A DNA stretch of 64,000 bases from Deltaproteobacteria bacterium (GCA_021779095.1 JAJYBI010000019.1:1-64000), one strand, 5' to 3'. Positions 6,525 to 15,865 are shown, counted from the first letter of the stretch. Notes: generated by a model not told the origin, from the sequence alone. Numbers and translations are program-made.

Positions 6525-7463
6525 ATGAGTACCAAAGCCTCGACCCGGGCGGTCCTGACCGCCCTCGCCATGAATACCGCCATTACCGTCATCAAGGGGA
6601 TCGTCGCGATCCTCTCCGGCAGCGCCGCCATGCTGGCCGAGGCGGTCCACTCCCTGGCCGATTCGGGCAACCAGCTGCTCCTCATCTTCGGCATGCGCCG
6701 AAGCAAACGCCCCGCCGACGCCAACCACCCCTTCGGCCACGGCAAGGAGGAGTACTACTGGTCCAACCTGGTGGCGGTGATCCTGTTCCTGCTCGGCGCG
6801 GTCTACTCACTCTTCGAGGGGATCGAAAAGGTGCTGCATCCCCATCCGCTGGAGCGGCCGGCGCTGATCTTCCTGGTGCTCGGCATCTCCGTGGTACTTG
6901 AGGGGTATTCGTGGCTGGTGGCGCTGAAGGGGATGAAGGCGGGGGCGCGGCGGGTACCGCTCCGGACGCTTCTGCGGGAGTCCAAGGACTCGAACCTGAT
7001 CGTCATCGCCGTGGAGGATACGGCCGCCATGATCGGCCTGGTGACGGCGCTTACCGGTACGCTTCTGGCGGTGTTCACCGGGCTGCCGGTCTTCGACGGC
7101 ATCGCCTCCGTCATCATCGGCCTGCTTCTGGGGACCATGTCGCTCTTCCTGGCGGCGGAGATGCGGAAGCTCCTGGTGGGCGAGGGGATCGACCGGGAGA
7201 AGGTCAACGCCCTGCGCAACATGCTGGCCGAACAGCCGGAGATCGACCGGGTGGTGGGGATCTGGACCATGCAACTGGGGGTCGGGTCGTGCCTGATCGC
7301 TCTGCGGCTCGATTTCGACGACAACCTGCCGGCCGGTCAGCTGGAGAGGCTGGCCGCCACCCTCCGCACAAAGATCCGCGCCGTCGTCCCCGAGGCGGAG
7401 CATGTCTTTCTCGGGCTGGAACCGGCCGGCGACGGCGCCGCTGCCACCCCGGAGGGTCGATAG
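6525..7463 (+). CDS. Cation diffusion facilitator (CDF) family metal exporter
   Basis: A 312-residue inner-membrane protein with six predicted membrane segments and a cytoplasmic C-terminal domain. CDF proteins export divalent metals (Zn, Fe, Co, Mn) by proton antiport. The signature is clear: LAEAVHSLAD in helix 2 and PFGHGKEEYYW in the following loop. The matching metal site in helix 5 reads VEDTAA, with Glu/Asp rather than His/Asp, which could shift metal preference away from zinc. The C-terminal domain (residues about 215-300) has the usual ferredoxin-like spacing. The ATG follows AGGAG. The metal is not predictable with confidence. Confidence 0.88.
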   Translation: MSTKASTRAVLTALAMNTAITVIKGIVAILSGSAAMLAEAVHSLADSGNQLLLIFGMRRSKRPADANHPFGHGKEEYYWSNLVAVILFLLGAVYSLFEGIEKVLHPHPLERPALIFLVLGISVVLEGYSWLVALKGMKAGARRVPLRTLLRESKDSNLIVIAVEDTAAMIGLVTALTGTLLAVFTGLPVFDGIASVIIGLLLGTMSLFLAAEMRKLLVGEGIDREKVNALRNMLAEQPEIDRVVGIWTMQLGVGSCLIALRLDFDDNLPAGQLERLAATLRTKIRAVVPEAEHVFLGLEPAGDGAAATPEGR

Positions 7464-7478
7464 GTCCCGGCACACGGC

Positions 7479-7589
7479 ATGAAACCGGCCTCCCCTGCCA
7501 TCGGTGCAACGTTCCGGCAGTCGACCCTCCCGCTCCTGCTGTTCGTGCTGTACGGGCTGTACTACGGAGTGCCGGACGGGGATATGTGA
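7479..7589 (+). pseudogene. Short fragment duplicated from the neighbouring MFS gene
   Basis: A 36-codon open frame contains LLLFVLYGLYYG. Bases 7536-7571 match, with two differences in 36, the reverse complement of 7909-7944 inside the MFS transporter gene. It is probably the relic of a second or inverted copy of that gene rather than a functional peptide. Confidence 0.45.
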
Positions 7590-7674
7590 CGTTCCTCGCC
7601 AAGAGCGCAGGACGGCCGGGTCCTGCGAAAAGATGCATGCCGGGCAGTGCCGGGCCGGGCTGCCCCGCCCCTGC

Positions 7675-8835
7675 TCACCCCCGCCGAAGACTCCCCATCC
7701 CCGCCAGCAGGAGTACGGAGGCGACCGCCGCCAGGGCCGCCCCGGTCAGAAAGGCCGCATGCATCCCCGCATGCTCCCAGATCAGGCCGAACATGATGCT
7801 GGCGGGGAGCGTTCCGATGCCGATCACGCAGTGGTACCAGCCGAACGCGCCGCCCCGTTCCTGCCCGGCGACCATGTCTGCGATGAACGCCTTCTCCACC
7901 CCTTCCGTCAGTCCGTAGTACAGCCCGTACAGCATGAACAGCAGCCAGATCTGCCGCTCCGTGGTGGCTGAAGCGAACCCCAGGTACGACAGGGCGTAGA
8001 TCGTCCACCCCGCGACGATGACGCCGCGCCGGCCGATCCGGTCGGACAAAAGACCGAACGGCATGGAGGAGCCCATCTTCACCAGGTGGAACACCATCCA
8101 GAGGAGCGGGATCACAGCCGGCGTCACCCCCAGCCGCGACGCCCTGAGAAGCAGGAACGCGTCGGTGGAGTTGCCGAGGGTGAAGAGAAACAGGATGGAG
8201 AGAAAGGTGCGGAGCCGTCCCCGCGGCAGTGCCGTCAGGAAGGTGCCGTTCGCCGAGGCGCGCCGCTTCACCTCCTGCACCCGGAAAACGATGACGACCA
8301 CGGCAAAGATGCCGGGGATGGCGGCGAGCCAGAAGACGGTGCGCAGGCCGAAGCCGGCCACACCCAGGAGAAGCGACGCGATCAGCGGACCGATAATCGC
8401 CCCGGCGTGGTCCATGGAGCGGTGGAACCCGTACGCCCTCCCCCACGAGGAGGCATCCACCGAGTCGGCGATGAGCGCATCCCGCGGCGAGGTCCGGATC
8501 CCCTTCCCCAGGCGGTCGGAAAAACGGATGACGAGTACCGCAAGGGGGGACGTGGCGAGGGCGATCAGCGGGCGGGAAAGCGAGGAGAGGGAATAGCCGC
8601 CGAGCACCAAAGATTTCCGGCGTCCGACACGGTCGGACAGCATGCCGGAAACGAGCTTGAACAGCGACGCCGTGGCCTCGGCGATCCCCTCGATGACGCC
8701 GAGAAATGCCGGGCCGGCCCCCAGCACGCTGGTGAGAAACAGCGGCAGGAGCGGATAGATCATCTCGCTGGAGACGTCCGTGAGCATGCTCACGAACCCC
8801 AGCACGACTACGTTTGCGGCAAGTCCTCCGAACAC
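7675..8835 (-). CDS. Major facilitator superfamily transporter
   Basis: This 386-residue polytopic protein has about 12 membrane segments and the MFS loop motif SDRVGRRKS between helices 2 and 3, repeated as SDRIGRRG in the second half. The start is a GTG after the strong site GGAGGAGGAA. The early sequence (MLTDVSSEMIYPLLPLF) is typical of an MFS subgroup often annotated as drug or unknown-substrate exporters. It is divergent from the phospholipase-D gene. The substrate is unknown. Confidence 0.88.
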   Translation of the reverse strand: MFGGLAANVVVLGFVSMLTDVSSEMIYPLLPLFLTSVLGAGPAFLGVIEGIAEATASLFKLVSGMLSDRVGRRKSLVLGGYSLSSLSRPLIALATSPLAVLVIRFSDRLGKGIRTSPRDALIADSVDASSWGRAYGFHRSMDHAGAIIGPLIASLLLGVAGFGLRTVFWLAAIPGIFAVVVIVFRVQEVKRRASANGTFLTALPRGRLRTFLSILFLFTLGNSTDAFLLLRASRLGVTPAVIPLLWMVFHLVKMGSSMPFGLLSDRIGRRGVIVAGWTIYALSYLGFASATTERQIWLLFMLYGLYYGLTEGVEKAFIADMVAGQERGGAFGWYHCVIGIGTLPASIMFGLIWEHAGMHAAFLTGAALAAVASVLLLAGMGSLRRG

Positions 8836-9031
8836 CGTTCCTCCTCCGCTTTGCCGGGGAATTGTACCTCAAAAAACGGTACGGGCAATACGTTTCGCGC
8901 CGTACCGCCGTATCCGATCCGGACCGCCGCTTCCCGGCCGCAGAATCGTGCCGACGGGCCGTGTGTACCGCCGCCTCCTCTGGTATAGTTACTCCCGACA
9001 GTTACCACCGACGCTGCATCCGGGTCAGCAC

Positions 9032-10420
9032 ATGAAGATCACCGCACGATTGTCCGTAGTGCCGATGGCGACCGCCTGCCTCGTCTGGCTTGCCGGCTGC
9101 GCCCCCCTCCCCAACGCCGCCGAGGTCATCGGAAAGGTGCCATTCGACGGCACGCCTCCGCGGATCGCCTCGATCCACGGCCTGCTCTCGCCCGAACAGA
9201 GCAGGGCCATCATGAAACGCCTGAGCCGGTCGGCGGGGTCGACGGAGATACTGGAGCGCCAGATCGCGGTCAACGAGGAGGTGAGCGGAGGCCCCCTCAT
9301 CAAGGGAAACCGGGTAAAGCTCCTCGTCGACGGACCGGCCACGTTTGCCGCCATGTTCACGGCGATCGGAAACGCCCGGCAGACGATAGACCTGGAAACG
9401 TTCATGTTCGAGGATGACGAGACGGGACGGCGTCTGGCGGACCTGCTGATCCGCAAGCGGCGGGAAGGGGTCAGGGTCAATCTCATCTACGACAGCGTCG
9501 GCAGCCTGGAGACCCCCGACGGCTTTTTCCGGCGGCTGCGGGACGTGGGGATCAACGTGGTCGAGTTCAACCCGGTCAACCCGTTGAAGGCGTCCGAAAC
9601 CTGGCGGCTCACCCCGCGGGATCACCGCAAGATCCTGATCGTGGACGGCAGGACGGTCATTACCGGCGGCGTGAACATCAGCCGGGTCTATTCGAGCAAG
9701 TTCTTCGGCGACGAGGAGCAAAAGCCCGCCATCCCCTGGCGCGATACGGACATCCAGATCGACGGTCCGGCCGCGGCCGAGTTCCAGAAGGCGTTCCTCC
9801 GCGTCTGGACGCTGCAGAAGGGACCGGCACTGAACGAGCGGGACTATTTCCCGCCGCTGCAGGAAGAGGGAGACACCCTGGTACAGGTGATCACGAGCCG
9901 GCCCGGCGAGGCGGGCCGGACCACCTTCATCATGTACGTGTCGGCCGTCGCCTTCGCCGAACGCTCGATCCACCTGACGGCATCCTATTTCGTGCCCGAC
10001 GGGCAGATGATCAGGGCACTCTGCGCGGCCGCACAGAGCGGCGTGGAGGTCGAGATCATCCTGCCGAAGACGAGCGACCAGAACCTGGCCCTGTACGCCG
10101 GTCAGTACTATTACGACGAGCTGCTGGAGTCCGGGGTGAAGCTGTACGAACGGCGCGACGCCGTCCTGCACGCGAAGACCGCGGTCATCGACGGCGTCTG
10201 GGCGACCGTCGGCTCCACGAACCTCGACTTCCTGAGTTTTTCCGACAACTTCGAGATCAACACGGTGGTACTGGGCGGCGAGTTCGCCGCGCAGATGGAG
10301 CGGATGTTCCGCAGGGACCTGGCCGCATCGGACCGGATTACCGAGGAGGGATGGGACGACAGGCCGTGGTCGTCCCGGATACGGGAATGGTTTGCCCACC
10401 TCTTCGCCCGCATGCTGTAA
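9032..10420 (+). CDS. Phospholipase D / cardiolipin synthase-like lipoprotein
   Basis: The 462-residue protein carries two PLD active-site motifs, HRKILIVDG (about residue 200) and HAKTAVIDG (about 380), each followed by the GG/GS-x-N element (GGVN, GSTN). That is the pattern of cardiolipin synthases and related phosphatidyltransferases. The N-terminus is a lipoprotein signal with lipobox LAGC instead of the usual pair of membrane helices, so it should be anchored by lipid on the periplasmic side. No strong ribosome site precedes the ATG. It may make cardiolipin or another phospholipid, or act as a phospholipase. Not in an operon. Confidence 0.85.
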   Translation: MKITARLSVVPMATACLVWLAGCAPLPNAAEVIGKVPFDGTPPRIASIHGLLSPEQSRAIMKRLSRSAGSTEILERQIAVNEEVSGGPLIKGNRVKLLVDGPATFAAMFTAIGNARQTIDLETFMFEDDETGRRLADLLIRKRREGVRVNLIYDSVGSLETPDGFFRRLRDVGINVVEFNPVNPLKASETWRLTPRDHRKILIVDGRTVITGGVNISRVYSSKFFGDEEQKPAIPWRDTDIQIDGPAAAEFQKAFLRVWTLQKGPALNERDYFPPLQEEGDTLVQVITSRPGEAGRTTFIMYVSAVAFAERSIHLTASYFVPDGQMIRALCAAAQSGVEVEIILPKTSDQNLALYAGQYYYDELLESGVKLYERRDAVLHAKTAVIDGVWATVGSTNLDFLSFSDNFEINTVVLGGEFAAQMERMFRRDLAASDRITEEGWDDRPWSSRIREWFAHLFARML

Positions 10421-10449
10421 GGCGGGGATTCATCGGGCAGATAAAACAA

Positions 10450-10476
10450 GGTCCCCGGCCGTATCGGCCAGGGACC
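10450..10476 (-). terminator. Terminator of the DUF4242 gene
   Basis: GGTCCC and GGGACC, with an inner GGCC/GGCC pairing, form a stem; on the minus strand the run CTTGTTTT follows. It fits the end of the transcript of the minus-strand gene next to it. Confidence 0.55.
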
Positions 10477-10538
10477 CAGTTCCGTTCATCTTCAGTGGCA
10501 GCGCGAAACCTGCCAATGCATGTTCAATGTCGACGCTT

Positions 10539-10811
10539 CTACTCGGCGGTGGTCGGATCGATCATCCGCTTCACCTCGGCCACGCTGTTGGCCGGGAAAC
10601 CGCCCTGCCGGGCGTGCTCGAGCACCATCTCCTTGTTGGGGGCGATGTAGATGCAGTAGATCTTGTCGTCGGTGACGTAGCTCTGCACCCACTGGATCTG
10701 CGGCCCGAGCCCCTGAAGGACGCTGCAGGATTTCTGCGAGATTGCCTGCATGTCCGGTGCGCAGATCTGTCCTGCGCCGGGAAGATCCCTCTCGATGACG
10801 TACTTCGGCAT
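10539..10811 (-). CDS. DUF4242-family small protein
   Basis: A 90-residue protein beginning MPKYVIERDLPGAG and containing QWVQSYVTDDKIYCIYIAP, the conserved pattern of DUF4242. Family members have a ferredoxin-like fold and no settled function. A strong ribosome site (AAAGGAGGAA) precedes the ATG. The gene lies 111 bases downstream of a TetR-type regulator on the same strand, with a perfect palindrome between them, so it is probably the regulated target. Confidence 0.82.
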   Translation of the reverse strand: MPKYVIERDLPGAGQICAPDMQAISQKSCSVLQGLGPQIQWVQSYVTDDKIYCIYIAPNKEMVLEHARQGGFPANSVAEVKRMIDPTTAE

Positions 10812-10846
10812 ACTTTCCTCCTTTGCTACATCTGGGTTATATACAG

Positions 10847-10860
10847 AACGAATGTTCGTT
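10847..10860 (-). promoter_or_regulatory. Palindromic operator between tetR and the DUF4242 gene
   Basis: AACGAATGTTCGTT has perfect 6-base arms around TG. It sits 36 bases upstream of the DUF4242 start codon, a common place for a TetR-family operator. Binding by the adjacent regulator is inferred. Confidence 0.55.
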
Positions 10861-10922
10861 TTCTACCACTTCGCGTATTCATTTGCAAGGGTTTTTTAAG
10901 GCAAATACAACGGCATTTTATT

Positions 10923-11525
10923 TTATTCGGGATGGGCGGCGACGCTGCGCCAGGAGCAGCTCCAAACGGTTTCGAGCTGGTCGGGGAGAGGTCCGTCGAT
11001 GCTGTTGTCGAGACGGAGGTTTATCAGCCTGAACATCCCTCCGAAAAGACAGTTGGATGCGATGGTCAGGTCCAGTGGAGCGATTTCCTTGTTGTCGATC
11101 CCTTCCTGCACCATCTCGCGCATGATGGCGAACGGCCGGGAGGAACAGATGGGGGTGACCGTCGGAATGAACTCCCGGTGTTTCGCATGCAGCATGAACG
11201 CCATCTGTGTCGGATTCGACTCGGTGAGGTCGAACAGCAGCACCATGATGGCCTTGCACTGATCATGGGCCGTAACATGGCCGTGCCTGATGGCGAGAAA
11301 CTCCGCCGTGATCTTCTCCAAGAGGGAGTCGTACAGGGCGGAGGCGAGCTCCTCTTTGCTGGCAAAGTAATGATAGACGGCGCCGATGCTGATCTGGGCA
11401 TCGCGCCTGATATCCTGCATGGAGGTATTGAAATACCCTTTCGTCGTAAACAGCTTCAGGGCCGAATCGAGGATGGCCTGCCGGAGATTCTCGTTCTCGG
11501 TGGATATTTTCAGTCGCCTGCCCAT
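10923..11525 (-). CDS. TetR-family transcriptional regulator
   Basis: The 200-residue protein has an N-terminal TetR DNA-binding domain (ALKLFTTKGYFNTSMQDI then ISIGAVYHYFASKEEL) and a helical ligand-binding domain that I cannot assign. The ATG at 11525 follows AGAGGAA; a longer in-frame start at 11585 would run into the palindromes and is less likely. It probably represses the downstream DUF4242 gene and itself. Confidence 0.88.
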   Translation of the reverse strand: MGRRLKISTENENLRQAILDSALKLFTTKGYFNTSMQDIRRDAQISIGAVYHYFASKEELASALYDSLLEKITAEFLAIRHGHVTAHDQCKAIMVLLFDLTESNPTQMAFMLHAKHREFIPTVTPICSSRPFAIMREMVQEGIDNKEIAPLDLTIASNCLFGGMFRLINLRLDNSIDGPLPDQLETVWSCSWRSVAAHPE

Positions 11526-11539
11526 CGGTTCCTCTGTAC

Positions 11540-11585
11540 CGGTGGTGAAACCAACCACCGCAAGATCTGAACCATGTATATACAT
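11540..11585 (-). promoter_or_regulatory. Candidate operators upstream of tetR
   Basis: Two palindromes lie within 60 bases of the start: CGGTGGT-7-ACCACCG (11540-11560) and ATGTATATACAT (11574-11585, perfect). Neither matches the AACGAATGTTCGTT site in front of the DUF4242 gene, so they may bind another factor. Confidence 0.35.
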
Positions 11586-11650
11586 CGTTTGTGCATGAAT
11601 GGCAATTTCTTCGGTCTGCAGACGACGTGGCGTGTGAATCGAACTGACGC

Positions 11651-11728
11651 CGGATCGACTTCGACGACCCCACCGGGCTGATGCCGGCGTTCCTGGCGCT
11701 TCTGCTGTTCGTCAGCACTCCCCGGTAG
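11651..11728 (+). pseudogene. Possible permease fragment
   Basis: Twenty-five codons before TAG read RIDFDDPTGLMPAFLALLLF, which resembles the helix containing the PAFL motif of NCS2-type purine permeases. Nothing else of such a gene is visible in the rest of the 11.53-11.91 kb intergenic region, which otherwise holds no gene I can support. Confidence 0.25.
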
Positions 11729-11914
11729 CGGGTCTTCCAACGCTGCGGTATCATTGCGGACGCCGTCCGGTCAAATATTCTACTGGACCAATCTGCGGAT
11801 CTGCCGATGAATAGCTACGGGTGGACTGCTCTCGTCACCGGGTGCGGCACACGGCAGCCGGTCATCCGGAATGAGAAGGGCACGGGCGAAACGTCAGGAC
11901 AAGAGGTAAGGTGC

Positions 11915-12976
11915 ATGTCAGTACGATCCAGGGTCATGGTGGTAGACGACGAACCGGCGGTGATCCTCCTGCTCCAGTCGATGCTGGCGAAGGACGGTCG
12001 CGACGTCGTCGCCGTCGGCAACAGCAACCTGGTAGTCGGTACCGCCCTGCGTGAAAGACCTGACCTGATCCTGCTGGACGTGACCATGCCGGACCTGAAC
12101 GGTCTGGAGGTCTGCCGCCAGTTGAAGAGCGACGACCGGCTGCAGGAGATCCCGGTGATCTTTCTGAGTGGCAGGGACAGCCCGGAGGACAAGATCGAGG
12201 GGTTCCAAGCGGGGGGGGTGGACTACGTCACCAAGCCGTTCGATCCCGACGAGGTGCGGGTACGGGTGAACACCCAGCTCCGCCTGCGGTCGCTGCAGTG
12301 CGACGTACGGGTCAGGAAGGCGGTGGAGGAGAAGGTCCGTGAGCTGTCGGAGGCGCAGGCGGCAACGATCTTCGCCCTGGCGAAGCTGGCCGAATACCGG
12401 GACGAGGATACCGGCTCCCATCTCGAGCGGGTGCGGGACTACTGCCGGCTGATCGCAGAACGGCTCGCCCTGGATTCCCCCTATGCCGGTCAGGTCTCGG
12501 CCGACTTCATCGAATGCATCCAGCACGCCGCCCCGCTCCACGACATCGGCAAGGTGGCGATCCCCGACCGTATCCTCCTCAAGCCCGGCAAGCTCACACC
12601 GGAAGAGTTCGAGGTCATGAAGACCCACACCGTCATCGGTGCGGAAAACATGCAGACCGTCTACAACCGCTATCCCGGCAACGCCTTCATCGGCATGGGG
12701 ATCGAGATCGCCCTCTACCACCACGAACGGTGGGACGGCAACGGGTATCCGGACCGGCTGGTCGGACGCAACATCCCGCTGCCGGCACGCATCATCGCCC
12801 TGGCCGACGTGTACGACGCGCTCCGTTCCGACCGCTGTTACCGCAAGGGGTTCGACCACGAAACGGCGCGGGCGATCATCCTGGAGGAGGACGACAGCCA
12901 CTTCGACCCGGTGATAGTCGGGGCATTCCTCTCCCTCCAGAACGAATTCTGCGGCGTCCAGGAGTTCTACCGGTGA
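11915..12976 (+). CDS. Response regulator with HD-GYP domain (c-di-GMP phosphodiesterase)
   Basis: A 353-residue protein. Residues about 5-120 are a receiver domain with the acidic pair DDE, phospho-acceptor Asp in LILLDVTMPD and Lys in TKPFDPDE. After a helical linker an HD-GYP domain follows, with HDIGKVAIPDRIL, the GxGYP element (GNGYPDRL) and metal-ligand HH in ALYHHERWDG. HD-GYP domains hydrolyse c-di-GMP, and in Geobacter relatives some act on cGAMP. The active-site residues all appear present. ATG after AAGAGGTAAGG. There is no adjacent histidine kinase, so the input is unknown. Confidence 0.9.
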   Translation: MSVRSRVMVVDDEPAVILLLQSMLAKDGRDVVAVGNSNLVVGTALRERPDLILLDVTMPDLNGLEVCRQLKSDDRLQEIPVIFLSGRDSPEDKIEGFQAGGVDYVTKPFDPDEVRVRVNTQLRLRSLQCDVRVRKAVEEKVRELSEAQAATIFALAKLAEYRDEDTGSHLERVRDYCRLIAERLALDSPYAGQVSADFIECIQHAAPLHDIGKVAIPDRILLKPGKLTPEEFEVMKTHTVIGAENMQTVYNRYPGNAFIGMGIEIALYHHERWDGNGYPDRLVGRNIPLPARIIALADVYDALRSDRCYRKGFDHETARAIILEEDDSHFDPVIVGAFLSLQNEFCGVQEFYR

Positions 12977-13155
12977 ACCCGCAAAAAAATACCCCGGCGT
13001 CGGGTGACAGCGGGGTGAGAAGGAGAAGTACTATGTTGTTGTAATTAACTCTACCCTTCACGGAAAACAAAGTCAAACAAGATAGTTTTTGTCCGAAATT
13101 ATTTCTCCCTAACCAGCATTTTTCCGAAACTGCCGCCCCCGTTCGGGTCCGGCCG

Positions 13156-14805
13156 CTACAGCCCGTCGAGACTGGATTTCCGGGGCGTCGTGATCGCCTC
13201 GGAGTTGAAAAGCACCAGGTTGATCCGGTCCCCCGCGCGGCCGAAGGTGCACTGCAGGCCGTGCTCGAAGGCGAACCGCGCCACCGGCTGCAACTGCTCC
13301 GGGCCACCCAGGCGGAAGAGCACCCTGTTTCCCCGCGCCAGCATATCCAGGAAATCCGGGGTGGCATCGAACGCGATCTCCCCCTCCTCCCCCGTCAGGT
13401 CCACCAGGTTCCCCTCGTCGCCGCTGATGAAGCGCTCTCCCAGGTTGATCCGCCGAACGGCACTGCCGGCTGCCGGCACGTCCTCCGTCTGCGTGCCCTC
13501 CGGCGCCGCCGCAACGACCATCCCCGCCGCCACGGTGGCGTTGGTGAACCGGTCGATGAGGATGAAGCAGCCCGTATCCCGGCACTGCCGGTAGGAATCG
13601 AAGGCGGCGGGGCGGTCCAGCTCCAGCCGGGCGACGCCGATCTCGTTCAGCCCCAGGGTATTTGCCGGCTTCTGCTCCAGGCTGTTCACGTCCACCGCGA
13701 ACTTCATGGCGGTGACCCGGCCGGGGATCAGGGCGGAGGCGGTCTTCACCAGATAGTTCCTGCCCGGCTGCAGCGGCTCGTCGTGGAGCCAGACGAGATG
13801 CGCCTCCAGGTGGCGGGAATGCAGCGGCTGCGCCTCGGGGGCGGCCAGCATATCCCCGCGGCTGATGTCGATCTCGTCCGTAAGCGTCAGGGTCACCGCC
13901 TGACCGGCGGACGCCTCCTTTAGATCGCCGTCCATGGTGACGATGCGGGCCACCCTGCTGGAACGCCCCGACGCGACGACACGGACCTCGTCTCCCGGCC
14001 GGATGATCCCGGAGGCGACGGTGCCGCAGAAACCGCGGAAATCCAGGTGGGGGCGGTTCACCCACTGCACCGGCAGCCTAAACGGCTTCTCCCGGCTGTC
14101 GTCCTCCACCTGCACGGTCTCCAGGTGGTTCATGAGGGTGGAGCCGGCGTACCAGGGGGTGTTGACGCTCCGCCCGATGATGTTGTCCCCCCCGAGCGCA
14201 GAAATGGGGATGGCGGTGATGGAGGAGAAGCAGAGCGGGGCGGCGAACCGCTCGTAGTCGCTGCGGATCGCCTCGAACTTCTGCTCGTCGAACCCGATGA
14301 GGTCCATCTTGTTCACAGCCAGCACGATATGCCGGATACCCACGAGCGACACCAGGTAGCTGTGGCGCCGGGTCTGGGTCAGGAGTCCCTTGCGGGCGTC
14401 CACCAGGATCACCGCCACCCTGGCGGTGGAGGCGCCGGTGACCATGTTACGGGTGTACTGCTCGTGGCCGGGGGTGTCGGCAACGATGAACTTGCGCCGG
14501 TCGGTGGAGAAGTAGCGGTAGGCCACGTCGATGGTGATCCCCTGCTCCCGCTCCGCCTGCAGCCCGTCCAAAAGCAGGGCGTAGTCGATGGCGCCCCCCT
14601 GGGTGCCGACCTTCTTGCTGTCCGCCTCCAGCGCCGCCAGCTGGTCTTCGAACACCATCTTCGAATCCCACAAAAGCCGCCCGATGAGCGTGCTCTTGCC
14701 GTCGTCCACGCTGCCGCAGGTGATGAAGCGGAGCATGGACTTCTCCTCCTGGCTCTTCAGGAACGCCAGGATGTCCTTTTCGATCAGTTCGGATTGGTGG
14801 GCCAT
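13156..14805 (-). CDS. cysN: Sulfate adenylyltransferase subunit 1 (GTPase)
   Basis: The GTP-driven subunit of ATP sulfurylase, which with CysD converts sulfate and ATP to adenosine phosphosulfate (APS). The G-domain motifs are GSVDDGKS (G1), DTPGHEQY (G3) and NKMD (G4), followed by EF-Tu-like beta-barrels. At 549 residues it is longer than E. coli CysN (about 475). The extra 119 residues after the last conserved element (FTNATVAAGMV) do not resemble APS kinase (CysC), so no kinase is fused. It is the last gene of the sulfate operon; the ATG follows AAGGA. Confidence 0.92.
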   Translation of the reverse strand: MAHQSELIEKDILAFLKSQEEKSMLRFITCGSVDDGKSTLIGRLLWDSKMVFEDQLAALEADSKKVGTQGGAIDYALLLDGLQAEREQGITIDVAYRYFSTDRRKFIVADTPGHEQYTRNMVTGASTARVAVILVDARKGLLTQTRRHSYLVSLVGIRHIVLAVNKMDLIGFDEQKFEAIRSDYERFAAPLCFSSITAIPISALGGDNIIGRSVNTPWYAGSTLMNHLETVQVEDDSREKPFRLPVQWVNRPHLDFRGFCGTVASGIIRPGDEVRVVASGRSSRVARIVTMDGDLKEASAGQAVTLTLTDEIDISRGDMLAAPEAQPLHSRHLEAHLVWLHDEPLQPGRNYLVKTASALIPGRVTAMKFAVDVNSLEQKPANTLGLNEIGVARLELDRPAAFDSYRQCRDTGCFILIDRFTNATVAAGMVVAAAPEGTQTEDVPAAGSAVRRINLGERFISGDEGNLVDLTGEEGEIAFDATPDFLDMLARGNRVLFRLGGPEQLQPVARFAFEHGLQCTFGRAGDRINLVLFNSEAITTPRKSSLDGL

Positions 14806-14823
14806 GTATAATCCTTCGGTTTT

Positions 14824-14863
14824 CATAGGACCTATACGACCTATGGGACCTATAAGTCCTATC
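14824..14863. repeat. Tandem 9-base repeats between cysD and cysN
   Basis: Four consecutive variants of GGACCTATA (GGACCTATA, CGACCTATG, GGACCTATA, AGTCCTATC) lie in the 56-base gap between the genes. Purpose unknown; the copy number may vary between strains. Confidence 0.75.
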
Positions 14864-15767
14864 AGAAATATCCCTCTTGCTTTTTCTTCTCCATACTCCC
14901 CGCCTGGTCGTGGTCGATGAGCCGCCCCTGGCGTTCCGAGGTGCGGGTCAAAAGCATCTCCTGGATGATGGCGGGGAGCGTGTCGGCGGTGGACTCCACG
15001 GCGCCGGTCAAGGGGTAGCACCCCAGGGTGCGGAACCGCACCGATTTGAGCTGTACCGTCTCGTCCGGCCGGATGTCCATCCGCTCGTCGTCAACCATGA
15101 TCAGCATGCCGTCCCGCTCGATCACCGGCCGGACCGCCGCATAGTAGAGCGGCACGATGGGGATGTTCTGCAGATGGATGTACTGCCAGACGTCCAGCTC
15201 GGTCCAGTTGGAGAGCGGGAAGACCCGGATGCTCTCCCCCGGTTTGATCCGGGTGTTGTACAGGTTCCAGAGCTCCGGCCGCTGGTTCTTCGGGTCCCAG
15301 CGATGATTTTTGCTTCTGAAGGAGAAGATCCTCTCCTTGGCCCGGGACTTCTCCTCGTCGCGCCGGGCACCGCCGAAGGCGGCGTCGAACTTGTACTTGT
15401 CCAGCGCCTGCTTCAGCCCCTCGGTCTTCATGACGTCGGTGTAGAGCGCCGAACCGTGGGTGAGCGGCGAGATTCCCTGGCGCACCCCCTCCTCGTTCAC
15501 GTGCACGATGAGGTCGAGCCCGCATTCGGCGGCCATCCGGTCCCGGAACTGGATCATCTCCCTGAACTTCCAGGTGGTATCCACGTGCAGCAGGGGAAAC
15601 GGCGGCGGCGCCGGGTAGAACGCCTTCCGCGCCAGGTGCAGCATCACCGCCGAGTCCTTGCCGATGGAGTAGAGCATCACCGGGTTCTCGAACTCTGCCG
15701 CCACCTCGCGGATGATATGGATCGATTCGGCTTCGAGCTGCTGTAAATGGGTCAAAGTTTCACTCAT
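14862..15767 (-). CDS. cysD: Sulfate adenylyltransferase subunit 2
   Basis: The catalytic ATP-pyrophosphatase subunit of ATP sulfurylase (301 residues, the usual length). It has the PP-loop [13 protein letters not shown] near residue 35 and the family motifs [15 protein letters not shown] and [11 protein letters not shown]. Partner of CysN, encoded just downstream. The ATG chosen at 15767 gives the standard MSETLTHL start; a longer frame would include the palindrome upstream. Third gene of the sulfate operon counted back from cysN: cysH precedes it. Confidence 0.94.
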   Translation of the reverse strand: MSETLTHLQQLEAESIHIIREVAAEFENPVMLYSIGKDSAVMLHLARKAFYPAPPPFPLLHVDTTWKFREMIQFRDRMAAECGLDLIVHVNEEGVRQGISPLTHGSALYTDVMKTEGLKQALDKYKFDAAFGGARRDEEKSRAKERIFSFRSKNHRWDPKNQRPELWNLYNTRIKPGESIRVFPLSNWTELDVWQYIHLQNIPIVPLYYAAVRPVIERDGMLIMVDDERMDIRPDETVQLKSVRFRTLGCYPLTGAVESTADTLPAIIQEMLLTRTSERQGRLIDHDQAGSMEKKKQEGYF

Positions 15768-15801
15768 GTCGTGATATCTCCCGTTGAAGAGAAAATTTAT
15801 G

Positions 15802-15856
15802 AAGGATGAAGGATGAAACAAGCCCCTTCATACCTCATAATTCATCCTTCATCCTT
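15802..15856. repeat. Perfect 16-base inverted repeat between cysH and cysD
   Basis: AAGGATGAAGGATGAA and its exact complement flank a 23-base loop. Each arm is itself a doubled AAGGATG unit. It could attenuate or stabilise the operon mRNA, or be a dispersed repeat. Confidence 0.75.
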
Positions 15857-15865
15857 GCGTGGTCT

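Noticed and set aside
14824..14863. 9-base repeats considered as CRISPR or operator array
   Set aside because: Units touch each other, are short and imperfect, with no spacers and no cas genes.
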